DNA of 42,953 nt from Bacteroidales bacterium (GCA_024401855.1 JAKSKH010000019.1:1-42953); one strand, 5' to 3'; counted from the stretch's first letter, positions 15,381 to 25,148 are shown. The notes: generated by a model not told the origin, from the sequence alone. Made by a program: numbers and translations.

Positions 15381-17008
15381 CAGAATTTGTTCAACTCGGA
15401 CTTTATTAGACTGACTTTCTCTGCGGCATTTATGGACTCATCTAGAACGATGGTCCTGAGCGGTTCCAGAAGCTTTTCGAGTTTGGAAACTATCTTCGGA
15501 TTGCCTTCCTGCCTGAGTATCCTGATTTTCTCATAGTCCTGAATGCCTTCTATCAGACGCTCGAAACGGACACTGCTGCCTTCAGGATAAAGGAGGTAGG
15601 TGTCACCGCTGAGCCAGTTGCCGAAACGGCTGTCCTTGCAGGGATCTTCAGGCCAGCTGCATAGAGCCCACCTGAGATAACCGGAGTAATTCCTTGCCGC
15701 CAGTGACAGACCGAGGTATTCCTGCTCGGCATAAGGCGAGAACGTGAATGTGTTGGGATGGTCGGGACCGCAGCAGGTATAGTTCGTGGTCACCTTGCCG
15801 GCGGCGTTACGCTGCTCCACCGCTTCCTGGGGGAAGGTGATGGAATGACCGAGACCTATGCTGATGTCGTGCATGATATCCACCACCTCGGGAGAATAAT
15901 TCACGGCTCCGGCGATTTTGAACTCCGGGTCCGCCTTGCTCACGAGATTCCTTGCCGCAACCATCTGGTCCGTGGGACGTTCATCCATGGCTATGCAGGT
16001 CCTGTCAAACCATCCTTTGCTGCGGAGATGCTTTGCAAAATCAGTAAGGAAAGGGAGAAGGATATCTTCATAAGCCTGCTCTCCGGGATTGCAGGAAACG
16101 TGCTTTACTGTTGCCGAAGCAAGGTCAAGATATTCGAAGGAATAACCCCAGGGCACAATCGTGTAGCAGTCTATCTGCTCGGAGACGCCGCAGGAGAACA
16201 TGAATTCAACCCATTTGTCAAAGACGCTGTAGTCATAGCTCCAGCCGCCGTCGAGCTGTTTTGTCTTGAGGACCATGCTCTCGAAAGGATCGTAGGTCTG
16301 GCAGTTCCAGGGATGCTGTATGATGGAGGCGGTGATTACCTTGCCACCGGCAGAAGCATATTTCTCTACAATGGGACGCATCTTGGCAAAATGCTCCTCG
16401 CTCCAGAGAGGAACATTGAAGTACCTGGCAACTGCGTAAGGGTTCTGCCACAGGTCAAGATGAAAAGTCCATTGAGACGGTGCGGGAAGGATTCTGCCGG
16501 AAACATTGAGTTCCAGAGGAAGGGTTTTCTCAAAACCGTCCGCAGACATTTTTATAAATCCTTTGTATTTTCCGGGAACGGCGTCCTCAGGCACACTGAC
16601 CGTAACCCACACTGGGCAGGTCTTTCCGGCCTCAGTCTTCCATCCATCAGCCTTCACCAGTCTGTCCGGCTGGAGGGATACGGCCTCGGACATTCTCTCG
16701 AAATAATCTGCAATGACGTAATCCACTACATTGCACTCGATGCAGTTCGAAGAAATCTTTCCATTATGAGAGCGGAGGTCGGTGGCGGTTACGGTAACGG
16801 TGCCATCAGAGGCGGGAACGATTACAGCCTGGGCGTTGACTCTCTCCCCTCTCCACGCGGAAAGGGAGGGAGCCTTGCAGGCTGCAGGTTTTTCGTCCTG
16901 CATGTAGCGTACGTCTTCGGAACCCCATATGAAAGCCGGGCTGCCGGGCTGCGCAATGGCGGAAAGGCAGCATGCGGTGAAAATCAATGAAATGACTGTT
17001 CTTCTCAT
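15380..17008 (-). CDS. GH123-like / DUF4091 exported glycosidase
   Basis: A 542-residue exported protein (signal peptide ending ...CCLSAIAQ). An N-terminal beta-sandwich (about 25-175, with AWRGERVNAQAVI and VPGKYKGFI) precedes a TIM-barrel region of DUF4091 type (FHLDLWQNPYAVARYF, YLRWALCSWPEDP, LLYPEGSSVRFERLIEGIQDYE). Adjacent acidic residues Asp342-Glu343 in AMDERP sit where GH123 beta-N-acetylgalactosaminidases have their catalytic Asp-Glu pair, and the terminal FERLIEGIQDYE is typical of the group. It would therefore be predicted to remove beta-GalNAc or a similar sugar. The catalytic role is from family analogy. It lies 9 bp after the EEP gene and is coupled to ribokinase. Confidence 0.82.
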   Translation of the reverse strand: MRRTVISLIFTACCLSAIAQPGSPAFIWGSEDVRYMQDEKPAACKAPSLSAWRGERVNAQAVIVPASDGTVTVTATDLRSHNGKISSNCIECNVVDYVIADYFERMSEAVSLQPDRLVKADGWKTEAGKTCPVWVTVSVPEDAVPGKYKGFIKMSADGFEKTLPLELNVSGRILPAPSQWTFHLDLWQNPYAVARYFNVPLWSEEHFAKMRPIVEKYASAGGKVITASIIQHPWNCQTYDPFESMVLKTKQLDGGWSYDYSVFDKWVEFMFSCGVSEQIDCYTIVPWGYSFEYLDLASATVKHVSCNPGEQAYEDILLPFLTDFAKHLRSKGWFDRTCIAMDERPTDQMVAARNLVSKADPEFKIAGAVNYSPEVVDIMHDISIGLGHSITFPQEAVEQRNAAGKVTTNYTCCGPDHPNTFTFSPYAEQEYLGLSLAARNYSGYLRWALCSWPEDPCKDSRFGNWLSGDTYLLYPEGSSVRFERLIEGIQDYEKIRILRQEGNPKIVSKLEKLLEPLRTIVLDESINAAEKVSLIKSELNKF

Positions 17009-17017
17009 AACCCTGTC

Positions 17018-17908
17018 CTAAAGTTTGATCTTTGCCATTACCGGGCAATGGTCCGAAATGAACTTTCCGTCCGAACTCTTCTGAGGGAGCATCTCATAAT
17101 ATGAACAGCTTCCCTCGCTGATGAAGATATAATCAATAATATTGGGCTGGAACTGTGCGGGGATTTTCTTTGCAAGTTCAGCATAGTCATGATAACCGTG
17201 GTAGCTTGAAGGGTTGAGAGTCTTCCTGACAGCAATGTCATAGGCATGGATGAGGCCGACGCTCTTGACGTACTTGATATCATCGGATTCCTTGCTTGAA
17301 TTGAAGTCTCCGGTGATTATCATGGGGCAGTCGCCACCAATCTCATGAGCCTTCCTGCAAAGTAGGTTCACACCCTCACGGCGTGCAACCACTCCGACGT
17401 GGTCAAGATGGGTGTTCACAAAGAAGAAACGCTTGCCTGTGGAGATTTCCTCAAGGAAAGCCCAGCTTGCAATACGGATGCAGGCGGCATCCCATCCCTT
17501 GCTGGGGACTTCGGGGGTTTCGCTGAGCCAGAAGTTTCCGCACTCAACTGCCCTGAAACGGTCATTGCGGTAGAATATGGCTGAATACTCACCTTCCTCC
17601 TTGCCGTCTTCGCGGGCAACACCTACGGAGCTGTAACCGGGAAGTTTCTCCTCAAGGAATTTTTTCTGGAAATTATAAGCTTCCTGAGTACCGATGATAT
17701 CTGCATTCACCCCTGCTATGACTTCCGCATAAGCTTCCTTTCTGAATTCCCAGCTGTTCTCTCCGTCATCGGCAACACCAAGGCGGATATTTGTTGTAAG
17801 AACGGTAAGGTCAAGGTCGAGGGACTCTTTTTCATCTGTCTGCGCGAATGCAGGAATCTGTCCGCAAAGCAAGGCCGCAACGGCTGCGATCATATAGAAT
17901 CTTTTCAT
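17018..17908 (-). CDS. Secreted endonuclease/exonuclease/phosphatase (EEP) family protein
   Basis: A 296-residue DNase I-like fold protein with signal peptide MKRFYMIAAVAALLCGQIPAFAQ. The conserved catalytic residues are visible: TTNIR (Asn40), IGTQEA (Glu76), VNTHLDHVG (His167, Asp169), ITGDFNS (Asp201, Asn203), IDYIF (Asp259) and SDHCPV (Asp286, His287). The family includes nucleases, inositol polyphosphate 5-phosphatases and sphingomyelinases, so the substrate could be nucleic acid or a phospholipid/inositol phosphate. The open frame extends 33 codons upstream, but the ATG at 17908 gives a clean signal peptide and does not overlap the upstream gene. It lies between two phosphoesterase/glycosidase genes. 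Confidence 0.88.
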   Translation of the reverse strand: MKRFYMIAAVAALLCGQIPAFAQTDEKESLDLDLTVLTTNIRLGVADDGENSWEFRKEAYAEVIAGVNADIIGTQEAYNFQKKFLEEKLPGYSSVGVAREDGKEEGEYSAIFYRNDRFRAVECGNFWLSETPEVPSKGWDAACIRIASWAFLEEISTGKRFFFVNTHLDHVGVVARREGVNLLCRKAHEIGGDCPMIITGDFNSSKESDDIKYVKSVGLIHAYDIAVRKTLNPSSYHGYHDYAELAKKIPAQFQPNIIDYIFISEGSCSYYEMLPQKSSDGKFISDHCPVMAKIKL

Positions 17909-17921
17909 ATCGGAAATAGTG

Positions 17922-19370
17922 TTAATAATTGAAAACATAATCGTATTCAGCGCCTCCGGCACCGATTCTGAACGTGTGTACTTCATTCTTTGCAGGTTTG
18001 ACCGCAATCACGTCGCAGCAGAGGCTCTTTTCAAGGTCTACGTCCGCACGCCTGGTTCCGGGCATAAGCTGAGCCTGGGTGCAGTAGCCCATGCACTGGG
18101 TGACGAAATAGTTCACGTTCCTGTCAACCTCATGCATGTTGAAATGGCTGTCACCGCAGAAGAGACCTATGATATTGTGCTCTTTCTTCATTTCCGCAAG
18201 GACATCCATCATCCTCTCGTTGCTCTGAAGATTGTAGGGAGCCGGAATGTTATGCCAGCGTCCGTTGGGATGAGGCATGTAGTGGCAGGCCACAAGGATG
18301 TTCATCTCCTTGGGTGTTCCGTTGACAAGATTCTTGAACCATTCTACCTGTTCGTCGTCGAAGACATAGCATTTGTCCTGCTGAGTGCCTGTTCCGCAGC
18401 TGTTAAGGAGAACTATCCTGAAGTTCTTTTCAGGAATATCGTAATAATGGTAAACCTTTCCGGGGGTGAGGTGAAGGTTGCCGTCAGCTTTCTCGAGACC
18501 AGGTTTCTGGAAGAGATCCTGGAAACGTTCTTCCGAATTGAAAGTACCCTCTCCGGCATCCCAGTCGTGGTTTCCGGGAACATAGAGGAACACACCGGGG
18601 AACTTGAGCATCTCGTCCCTTACGCTGTTCATGATTGTGGTGGCGATATCCCTGCTTATATGGGCAGGACCGAGATTGATGCCTATGTCACCCAGACAAA
18701 GCATGAAATCATAGTTCCATATATCGCTTGTTGATGCAACGTAGCCGATATGACGGAACCTGTAGTCGTTGTGCGCATGGACATCGGTGAAGATGGGGAA
18801 GGTGATGGTCTCGTCATCTGCCTTCCATGCCTTGTAACGCTCGTAAGCCTCAGTTACTTGAGGCACTACGAAATCAGGCATTTCATCCGAAGGTGCCAGG
18901 GTGCCGTATTCACGTGGAAGTTCTCCCTCGGTATAGAGTTGCAGCTTCAGATACTGGCCCATATAATCCTCGAAGTACAGAACCTTGATCTGATGCCTGC
19001 CCTTGCTGAGGACAATCTTGGCCACTGATGAATTTCCGGAACCGTTGAGTTCTATTAACGTTTTTCCATCAATGATAAGCCTCGACTCGTCATCTGAAGT
19101 GAGCAGGAAACTGAATTCCTTCTCAGCGGGCACGGTAAAGGTGGAAGTGAATTCGGCGGCAAAATGGTCTATAGCCTCATCGCTGTGGCTGCCGAGAGAA
19201 AATGTCGGGGCAGTACCGCATTCATCGGGCTGGCCGAGTGTGGAGAAGTCGGGAAGTTCTATCTTGTCATAAGCATCCCAGAATTTGTAGCTGACCTCAC
19301 CCTCACTGTACTTGGGAGCACAGGAGCAGATGACTGCAAAGGCGGCAGCGATATAAAGTACCTTTTTCAT
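17922..19370 (-). CDS. PA14-domain metallophosphoesterase lipoprotein
   Basis: A 482-residue lipoprotein (lipobox ICSC, Cys17). A PA14-like carbohydrate-binding domain spans about residues 22-148 (FLLTSDDESRLIIDGKTLI, LSKGRHQIKVLYFED), followed by a calcineurin-like phosphoesterase domain at about 190-420 with FTDVHAH (Asp196, His198), CLGDIG (Asp228), PGNHDWD (Asn267, His268), ACHYMPH (His363) and CGDSHF (His409). The binding module suggests action on a phosphorylated glycan or on nucleotides near one. The start ATG shares its A with the TAA stop of the GH92 gene (TAATG), so translation is coupled. An upstream ATG-equivalent at 19409 would extend into GH92 and is not preferred. Confidence 0.88.
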   Translation of the reverse strand: MKKVLYIAAAFAVICSCAPKYSEGEVSYKFWDAYDKIELPDFSTLGQPDECGTAPTFSLGSHSDEAIDHFAAEFTSTFTVPAEKEFSFLLTSDDESRLIIDGKTLIELNGSGNSSVAKIVLSKGRHQIKVLYFEDYMGQYLKLQLYTEGELPREYGTLAPSDEMPDFVVPQVTEAYERYKAWKADDETITFPIFTDVHAHNDYRFRHIGYVASTSDIWNYDFMLCLGDIGINLGPAHISRDIATTIMNSVRDEMLKFPGVFLYVPGNHDWDAGEGTFNSEERFQDLFQKPGLEKADGNLHLTPGKVYHYYDIPEKNFRIVLLNSCGTGTQQDKCYVFDDEQVEWFKNLVNGTPKEMNILVACHYMPHPNGRWHNIPAPYNLQSNERMMDVLAEMKKEHNIIGLFCGDSHFNMHEVDRNVNYFVTQCMGYCTQAQLMPGTRRADVDLEKSLCCDVIAVKPAKNEVHTFRIGAGGAEYDYVFNY

Positions 19371-22315
19371 TATTTTATGAAGTAATTTTCTGATGGTATC
19401 TCCTCCCACTTGCCGTCGCGTTCCCAGACTGCCTTGAGCACCTGGTCCTCATAGCTTTCGAGATATTTGAGCGTGAACGAATGGATGCCCGCCTCCAGAG
19501 GTATGAACCCTCTCATCATGGTAGCGGAATGTGTCCCGTCATTGTCAACGGCATCCGCACCGTCAATCTGAAGAACACCGCCGTCATCACACAGCAGACC
19601 GAACTTCCATACATCGGTGGAAGGCACGTTCAGGTAGCCTGTATAGATGAATCCGTAGTAGTCTTCCTGCTCAGCGGGATCAAGGGACGGCTTCTCCAGA
19701 GTCCCCTCCTTCACGAAAGTACCGAGCTTGAGAATGTCGTCGGTGCACTTGAAGTCTCCGGTGTAATACTTGTAATTCACCCCGTTCTCCGTGCATTTGA
19801 CATCAAGAGCCGGCATATAGTGGCACTTGCGGGCAAGAGCTTTTAGCTCTATGCTCTCATTGCCGTCCTTGAAGGCCTTTGCCCTTATGGTTGCAGTTTC
19901 ATCCAGAGTGAATGTGCCTGTGTAAAGGGGTGATTCCATTGTGGGTTCACTGCCATTAACGGTATAATGAATCTCCGCGCCCTCAGTCAGAGTCCCGAGT
20001 GTCATGTCGAGCTTGTCGAGGAAAAGGTCCATCCTTCCGCCCTCTATGGTGTAATATACCGGAGAGATGGTCTGAGTGCCATCGGAAAGTGAATACGGCC
20101 TTGAATCAACTGAGGTCCAGAGGTCCTTGCAAGGCTTAGAGCAGAGTGTGAAGTGCAGCTCACCGCCCTTCAGGAGTTCAGGATACGTGATATAGCATTT
20201 GTCAAGAACCTTGCCGTTGAATTCCACGGACTTGATATACTTGTTGCGTGCCGGATTGTCGGCAGTGACTGTAAGTTTCTTTGCGCTGGGAAGGGCTATG
20301 GTGGCCTTGTCGAACAAAGGCGTCGTCAACACGAATTCGTTGCTTCCGGGGCAGACCTCATAAAGACCGAGGGCGGACATCACGTACCATGCAGACATTT
20401 GACCGCAGTCCTCGTTTCCGGAAATTCCTTCCGGAGTATCGTCATACATCTCATCGAGCATGCGGCGGGTGAGCTCCTGGGTCTTCCAGGGCTGGCCGAG
20501 GTAGTTGTAGATATAAGTGATGTGGTGGCTGGGTTCATTGCCGTGAACGTACTGGCCTACAAATCCGGTCATGTCGCTTACGTGTCCCGCTGTCTCCGAA
20601 GGAGCGGAGAACAGTCCGTCCATCGCCTCGATGAATTTCCCGTCCCCGCCCAGAAGATCTCCAAGACCCTTGAAATCCTGGGGTGCGAAAAATCTGTACT
20701 GCCATGCGTTGGCCTCAGTGTACTCCCTGCTGGTCTCGAAGGGGTTGAAAGGCTCGACAACGGTACCGTCCAGATTGCGTCCGCGGAGGAAGCCGGTGCT
20801 TCCGTCGAAATAATTCACGTAGTTCTTTGCACGCTTATAGTATTCTGAAGCCACGTCCGTTCTTCCTATGCTTTCCGCAAAGCGGGCGATGCACCAGTCG
20901 TCATAGGCATACTCAAGACCGCAGGAAACAGATTCGCGGAGTTTGTTGGCGGGAATGTATCCGAGTTCCTTGTAGTAGGAAGAACCTTTGGCGTTCGTGT
21001 TTGAGGAAACCACCATTGCCTCCAGGGCATATTCGGGGTCAAGCTCGGGGACTATGCCCTTGAACCACGCGTCAACGATGAAAGGCACGGAATGATACCC
21101 TATCATACACTCGGTCTCACCTGATGCAAGAGGCCAAAGGGGCAGCATTCCGGTGGAATGATAATCGTCAAGAAGAGAGAATACTATGTCGTGCAGCTGT
21201 CTGGGATAAATGAATGAAGACAATGGGAGCCATGCACGGAAAGTATCCCACAGTGAAAGTGTTGAATATGCCTTGTTGGTTGAGAAAGTCTTGGAGATTT
21301 CGTTGTCCATACGGCGGTAGTATCCATAGGCATCTGAAACGACGTTAGGCACTATTGCAGTATGATAGAGAGCTGTATAGAATGTTCTTTTCTGAGACTT
21401 GGTACCGCCTTCAACGGTAATGGTACCGTTAAGGAATTCGCTCCACTGACGGAATGTGTCACTGCATACGGCATCAAAGTTAAAGGCGAAAATGCCGCCT
21501 TCGACTTCAAGATTATCCAATGCGCTCTGATATGATACGGAAGACAGACCGACCTTGGCTACAACCGGACCGCTCCCATCCTTGAATGAGAGGACAACCT
21601 GACGGTTGAGACTCGTACATTCATCCGGAGAATTCACGAACTTATGGTCATCGACATACCTGACAGACTCGATATCGCTTGAGAACTGGGCGACAAAATA
21701 GACATAGTGCCCCGGAGTCCAACCGTCCGTGAGCCTCATACCCGAGATTTCGTTCGGTGCAGTCTGTTTCAATTCCACCTCACGGATAACGTCTCCGTCA
21801 GAAATCACGTGGTTCATATCTATTACAATGTTGTGAGGCTTCCCTTTTGAGAAAGTATATCTGTGCCATCCGGTATGTGCTGTGGCGCTTACCTCGGCCT
21901 TGAGTCCCTCATCCTTGAAGAATACGGAGTAGTATCCGGGCCTGGCCTCCTCGTCCTTATGGCTGAACTTGAGGTGCTCGTAGATGTCTCCTTCCAGAGA
22001 AAGGTCAACGTCGCTGCAACTCGGATGGAAAAGGACATCCGCAAGGTCTGAGCAACCGGTTCCGCTCAGATGAGTGTGGGAGAAACCGATGATTGAATCC
22101 CTGTCATGGTGGTATCCGGAGCATGCGTCCCAGACATTACGGTAGTTGTCAGGACTGAGCTGGACAGAACCGAAAGGCGTGGTTGCACCGGGATAGGTAT
22201 GGCCATGGAATCCCGTTCCGATAAACGGATCGACATAGTCTACAGGGGACATAGTTTTGTTTGTACACGCTAAAAGAGAGGAGATGACAGTTAGAAATAC
22301 TAGAATTTTCCGCAT
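19370..22315 (-). CDS. GH92 alpha-mannosidase with chitobiase-like and PA14 C-terminal domains
   Basis: A 981-residue lipoprotein (lipobox LLAC, Cys17). GH92 N-terminal and catalytic domains span about 22-740: VDPFIGTGFHGHTYPGAT, FGSVQLSPDN, SHTHLSGTGCSD, YTEANAWQY and GNEDCGQMSAWYVMSALGLYEV, all hallmark segments of calcium-dependent exo-alpha-mannosidases. A chitobiase/hexosaminidase-type C-terminal module (about 775-830, HYTVNGSEPTMESPLYTG) and a PA14 domain (about 845-981) are added; plain GH92 enzymes are about 750 residues, so the tail is an extension. It would remove alpha-linked mannose at the surface. It is the first gene of the long operon, 26 bp downstream of a -7 box, and the next gene also carries PA14. 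Confidence 0.93.
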   Translation of the reverse strand: MRKILVFLTVISSLLACTNKTMSPVDYVDPFIGTGFHGHTYPGATTPFGSVQLSPDNYRNVWDACSGYHHDRDSIIGFSHTHLSGTGCSDLADVLFHPSCSDVDLSLEGDIYEHLKFSHKDEEARPGYYSVFFKDEGLKAEVSATAHTGWHRYTFSKGKPHNIVIDMNHVISDGDVIREVELKQTAPNEISGMRLTDGWTPGHYVYFVAQFSSDIESVRYVDDHKFVNSPDECTSLNRQVVLSFKDGSGPVVAKVGLSSVSYQSALDNLEVEGGIFAFNFDAVCSDTFRQWSEFLNGTITVEGGTKSQKRTFYTALYHTAIVPNVVSDAYGYYRRMDNEISKTFSTNKAYSTLSLWDTFRAWLPLSSFIYPRQLHDIVFSLLDDYHSTGMLPLWPLASGETECMIGYHSVPFIVDAWFKGIVPELDPEYALEAMVVSSNTNAKGSSYYKELGYIPANKLRESVSCGLEYAYDDWCIARFAESIGRTDVASEYYKRAKNYVNYFDGSTGFLRGRNLDGTVVEPFNPFETSREYTEANAWQYRFFAPQDFKGLGDLLGGDGKFIEAMDGLFSAPSETAGHVSDMTGFVGQYVHGNEPSHHITYIYNYLGQPWKTQELTRRMLDEMYDDTPEGISGNEDCGQMSAWYVMSALGLYEVCPGSNEFVLTTPLFDKATIALPSAKKLTVTADNPARNKYIKSVEFNGKVLDKCYITYPELLKGGELHFTLCSKPCKDLWTSVDSRPYSLSDGTQTISPVYYTIEGGRMDLFLDKLDMTLGTLTEGAEIHYTVNGSEPTMESPLYTGTFTLDETATIRAKAFKDGNESIELKALARKCHYMPALDVKCTENGVNYKYYTGDFKCTDDILKLGTFVKEGTLEKPSLDPAEQEDYYGFIYTGYLNVPSTDVWKFGLLCDDGGVLQIDGADAVDNDGTHSATMMRGFIPLEAGIHSFTLKYLESYEDQVLKAVWERDGKWEEIPSENYFIK

Positions 22316-22341
22316 ATAGAGAAGTTAATTGAATAATTTAA

Positions 22342-22376
22342 CAAATATAACACGTTTTGCATTAACGGACAACAAA
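22342..22376 (-). promoter_or_regulatory. Promoter of the GH92-to-DUF2490 operon
   Basis: On the minus strand TTTG (22376-22373) is followed after 23 bases by TATATTTG (22349-22342), a full -7 match. The GH92 ATG at 22315 lies 26 bases downstream. The TTTG is inside the very end of the preceding gene, so the operon may also receive read-through. Confidence 0.55.
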
Positions 22377-25148
22377 CCAGTTGTATCCGTTTGCAGGAAT
22401 TGTCACCTTAAGCCTCACGGAATAATCGCGTTCAAGCCTTGCCGTTATGGTCTTTCCGTCCTGTTCGCTTATGCGGGCCCTGTCTGTCAGACCCGTATAG
22501 TACAGAGGAACGGAGATCGTACGGGTGATTTCCTCGTCTGTAGGGTTGAAGACCATTATGAAACCCTTCTCTTCCAGGCCGGGGTTGACGTGTATGAAAC
22601 CGTCCCAGTCAACACCGTCGGGCCTGCGAAGATGAACCACATCGCTGCAAAGTATGTCGCGGTATTCCTTATACCATGAAATGACTTCCTTTACACATTC
22701 TTTCGTGCGCTCCGTATCATAAAGGCGGAAGCCGCGGTAGCATGCCTGCACGCCGGAACCGTAGTTCTGAATCATGTGCGCCTTGTAGGCATCGAGGTGT
22801 TCGTCAAGAGGCTCAAGTGTTGCGGCCGCTCCGCCGCCATGGTACTGCACCAGCGGAACAAAGGTCCAGCTGTTTGTCGCCGTACGTTTCCACATTCCAT
22901 CATATATGTTCTGGCGGCCGAGAATAATCTGCCTGTCACGCGGAAGAGACCAGTTCACTTCACGGTATCCCACAGCGCTCTTGTTTGAGCCGACATAGCG
23001 GAATCCGTCGTCGGGCACATTCATGAAGATGCCCTTTGCACACATCCATCTGTACATATCCTCGATAACCTTGTGCTGTTTCCACTGGGAATCTTCGAGC
23101 CCCGTGTGATAAGCGTGGGAAGTGGACGCGCAGGGATCACCGTTGTATGATCCGTCATGTTCCAGGACATCGAAACCGGTTTTCTCGAAGAAGGACCTTA
23201 TCTTACGGAAATAGTCATAGCCCCATTCAGTGCAGATGCAGGGAGAACTGCCGAAGGTCATGCCGCCCCTCTTGCCGGTAGCCGGGTTTATCAGGTCCAC
23301 TTCATCGCTTATCCACCGGCTTGCATAAAGGGAATACCCTCCGAGTTCAATTCCCTTCGAATGCGCGTAGTCGGCAAGAGCCTTGAACTTGGATATGTTT
23401 TCCGCCGATTCATCCTCCATGTCCAGGCCGGAGCCGAAACTGAGGATGACCATTTCATATCCGGTCTCAGCGCACTGGTCTATGGCGGTTCTGACAACAT
23501 CCGGATCGGTGGATGTACAATGCATGAATATGGGATTTTCGCTTGTCCAAGGGGCTATGTGATTGCAGAATCGTTTGAAGGAAAGGGACTTTCGCTCCCT
23601 GTCCTCAGAATCATACGGCATTATCCAGTTTCGGAAGCTGGAAAAGCTTCCACCGGCGCATATCGCTTCCTGAGGCCCGCGGGGAAGCCTTACCTGAAGC
23701 TGACATGGAGTGTCAAGCGCATAACTTACCTGTGAGGTATATCTCGGATCTTTTTCCCAATGGGTTGTGAAGCCTTCATCCCAGTCGCTTTCAACATATA
23801 TGTTGAGCGGACGGAATTTCTGCGGACCATCTACAATTGATTCCGGCTCCACCATTGCCAGGTCTTCAAGCATGAATTCGTTCAGCATGAATGCATAATC
23901 GGATTCATTTTGTATGTCGAACCATTTGCTTATGATGGGGAATCCGTCATATACGGCGACGTGGAGGTCAACCTTGAGGTCCTTCAGAAGCCCGGGACCG
24001 GCCAGTTTGAAAACAATCTCCTTTCCGGAAGGTTTCCATTCCTTTACCAACGCCCAGCGCCTATGCTTCCACTCCATACGCGGCTGAAGATCGCGGACTT
24101 CGAAATCAACCACCTGGAAGGAATCCGGGATTGGAGAGAATCCGTCAATCCACTTGGGTAATGTATATCCATATTCGAACTGTCCCGTAAGACCGCCAAG
24201 GCTATAGATGTGTCCGTCAATCTTAAGTGAACCCTCGGCACTGGGAGAGCGCAGCAGCGCTTCTCCTGTCATTGCATTGAATATGTCGATGGTTGCCAGA
24301 TTTGGCAATACCCTGAAACTCCGGGATACAAGTCCGTTGCCGATTACAACGGTCTTGCCGTCTGCTGTCCCGTGAACGCTTGTACAGAAGCCGCTGTTGT
24401 CTATGAGCCAGTCTTTTCGGGGCCTGTCAGCCCTTGCAGGAAGGACGGGGAGAGCCGAGATTTTTTCTCGAAGGGGTGCCGCTATTTTTTCATCAAGGAC
24501 GAATTCCGAAACGCGGGATTCAATTTCGGCAGGAGCAGGTATGATTTCAAAATAATCGAATACGGCATCTATCAGATCCGCATGGTCTCCGCTGATTCCG
24601 TCTCCGGCATCATCAACTATGAGTTCCAGAGTCTGAATGCCTCTGATTTCAAGGGAGACTGGCTTTACCGCCTCACCGCCATGCATAACACCACTGTTGA
24701 AGATTTCCTCTCCGTCGCCTAAAACACGGAAGACGATACTTCCGGGGCTCACGGTTCCATCTGCGGCGCCTATTCCTTGAAAAGATTTTCCCTTGTCCAA
24801 TGATGAATAGAAAATCACGGTTCCGTCGACAAGGGGAATCTTGATTAAATCAGGATTGTTGTAATTCAGTCCCTTATCATTAACGCCAATCTTGCAGCTG
24901 AATGAATTTGAATTTCCCATCAGGTTGAATTTCATCCTGAACGATGAATGTACTCCCAGACCTTCAGAGTATGACAAACCGCCCACCTTGAGCGGTTCTC
25001 CCGATACTGACTTGTTCTTTTCCGGGGTGCCGAAAGCTTGGGAAACCTTTGACATGTCCAGATCTGTAAGTTTGACAAGATTCTGGCCGGAAAGAGGAAC
25101 AGAAAGCACAAGAACAATTAATGAGATGAACAGACGGAAATATCCCAT
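22362..25148 (-). CDS. NPCBM-domain glycosidase-like protein (clan GH-D-like TIM barrel)
   Basis: A 928-residue exported protein (signal peptide MGYFRLFISLIVLVLSVPLSG). An NPCBM (NEW2) carbohydrate-binding domain spans about 22-205 (GGLSYSEGLGVHSSFRMKFNL, FRVLGDGEEIFNSGVM, VDDAGDGISGDHADL). A beta-sandwich follows (LVSRSFRVLPNLATIDIFNAMTG), then a TIM-barrel-like region (GYEMVILSFGSGLDME, IELGGYSLYASR, KTGFDVLEHDGSYNGDP) and a C-terminal all-beta domain. The layout recalls GH36-type alpha-galactosidases; the Asp in EHDGSY sits where a nucleophile would be, but I cannot confirm the family or catalytic residues. It is separated from susD by a terminator and from GH92 by a promoter, so it may be transcribed on its own. 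An alpha-galactosidase or alpha-N-acetylgalactosaminidase is the best guess. Confidence 0.65.
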   Translation of the reverse strand: MGYFRLFISLIVLVLSVPLSGQNLVKLTDLDMSKVSQAFGTPEKNKSVSGEPLKVGGLSYSEGLGVHSSFRMKFNLMGNSNSFSCKIGVNDKGLNYNNPDLIKIPLVDGTVIFYSSLDKGKSFQGIGAADGTVSPGSIVFRVLGDGEEIFNSGVMHGGEAVKPVSLEIRGIQTLELIVDDAGDGISGDHADLIDAVFDYFEIIPAPAEIESRVSEFVLDEKIAAPLREKISALPVLPARADRPRKDWLIDNSGFCTSVHGTADGKTVVIGNGLVSRSFRVLPNLATIDIFNAMTGEALLRSPSAEGSLKIDGHIYSLGGLTGQFEYGYTLPKWIDGFSPIPDSFQVVDFEVRDLQPRMEWKHRRWALVKEWKPSGKEIVFKLAGPGLLKDLKVDLHVAVYDGFPIISKWFDIQNESDYAFMLNEFMLEDLAMVEPESIVDGPQKFRPLNIYVESDWDEGFTTHWEKDPRYTSQVSYALDTPCQLQVRLPRGPQEAICAGGSFSSFRNWIMPYDSEDRERKSLSFKRFCNHIAPWTSENPIFMHCTSTDPDVVRTAIDQCAETGYEMVILSFGSGLDMEDESAENISKFKALADYAHSKGIELGGYSLYASRWISDEVDLINPATGKRGGMTFGSSPCICTEWGYDYFRKIRSFFEKTGFDVLEHDGSYNGDPCASTSHAYHTGLEDSQWKQHKVIEDMYRWMCAKGIFMNVPDDGFRYVGSNKSAVGYREVNWSLPRDRQIILGRQNIYDGMWKRTATNSWTFVPLVQYHGGGAAATLEPLDEHLDAYKAHMIQNYGSGVQACYRGFRLYDTERTKECVKEVISWYKEYRDILCSDVVHLRRPDGVDWDGFIHVNPGLEEKGFIMVFNPTDEEITRTISVPLYYTGLTDRARISEQDGKTITARLERDYSVRLKVTIPANGYNWFVVR

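Noticed and set aside
15758-16990. A 410-codon plus-strand open frame
   Set aside because: Antisense to the GH123-like gene, no start context and no protein-like motif.
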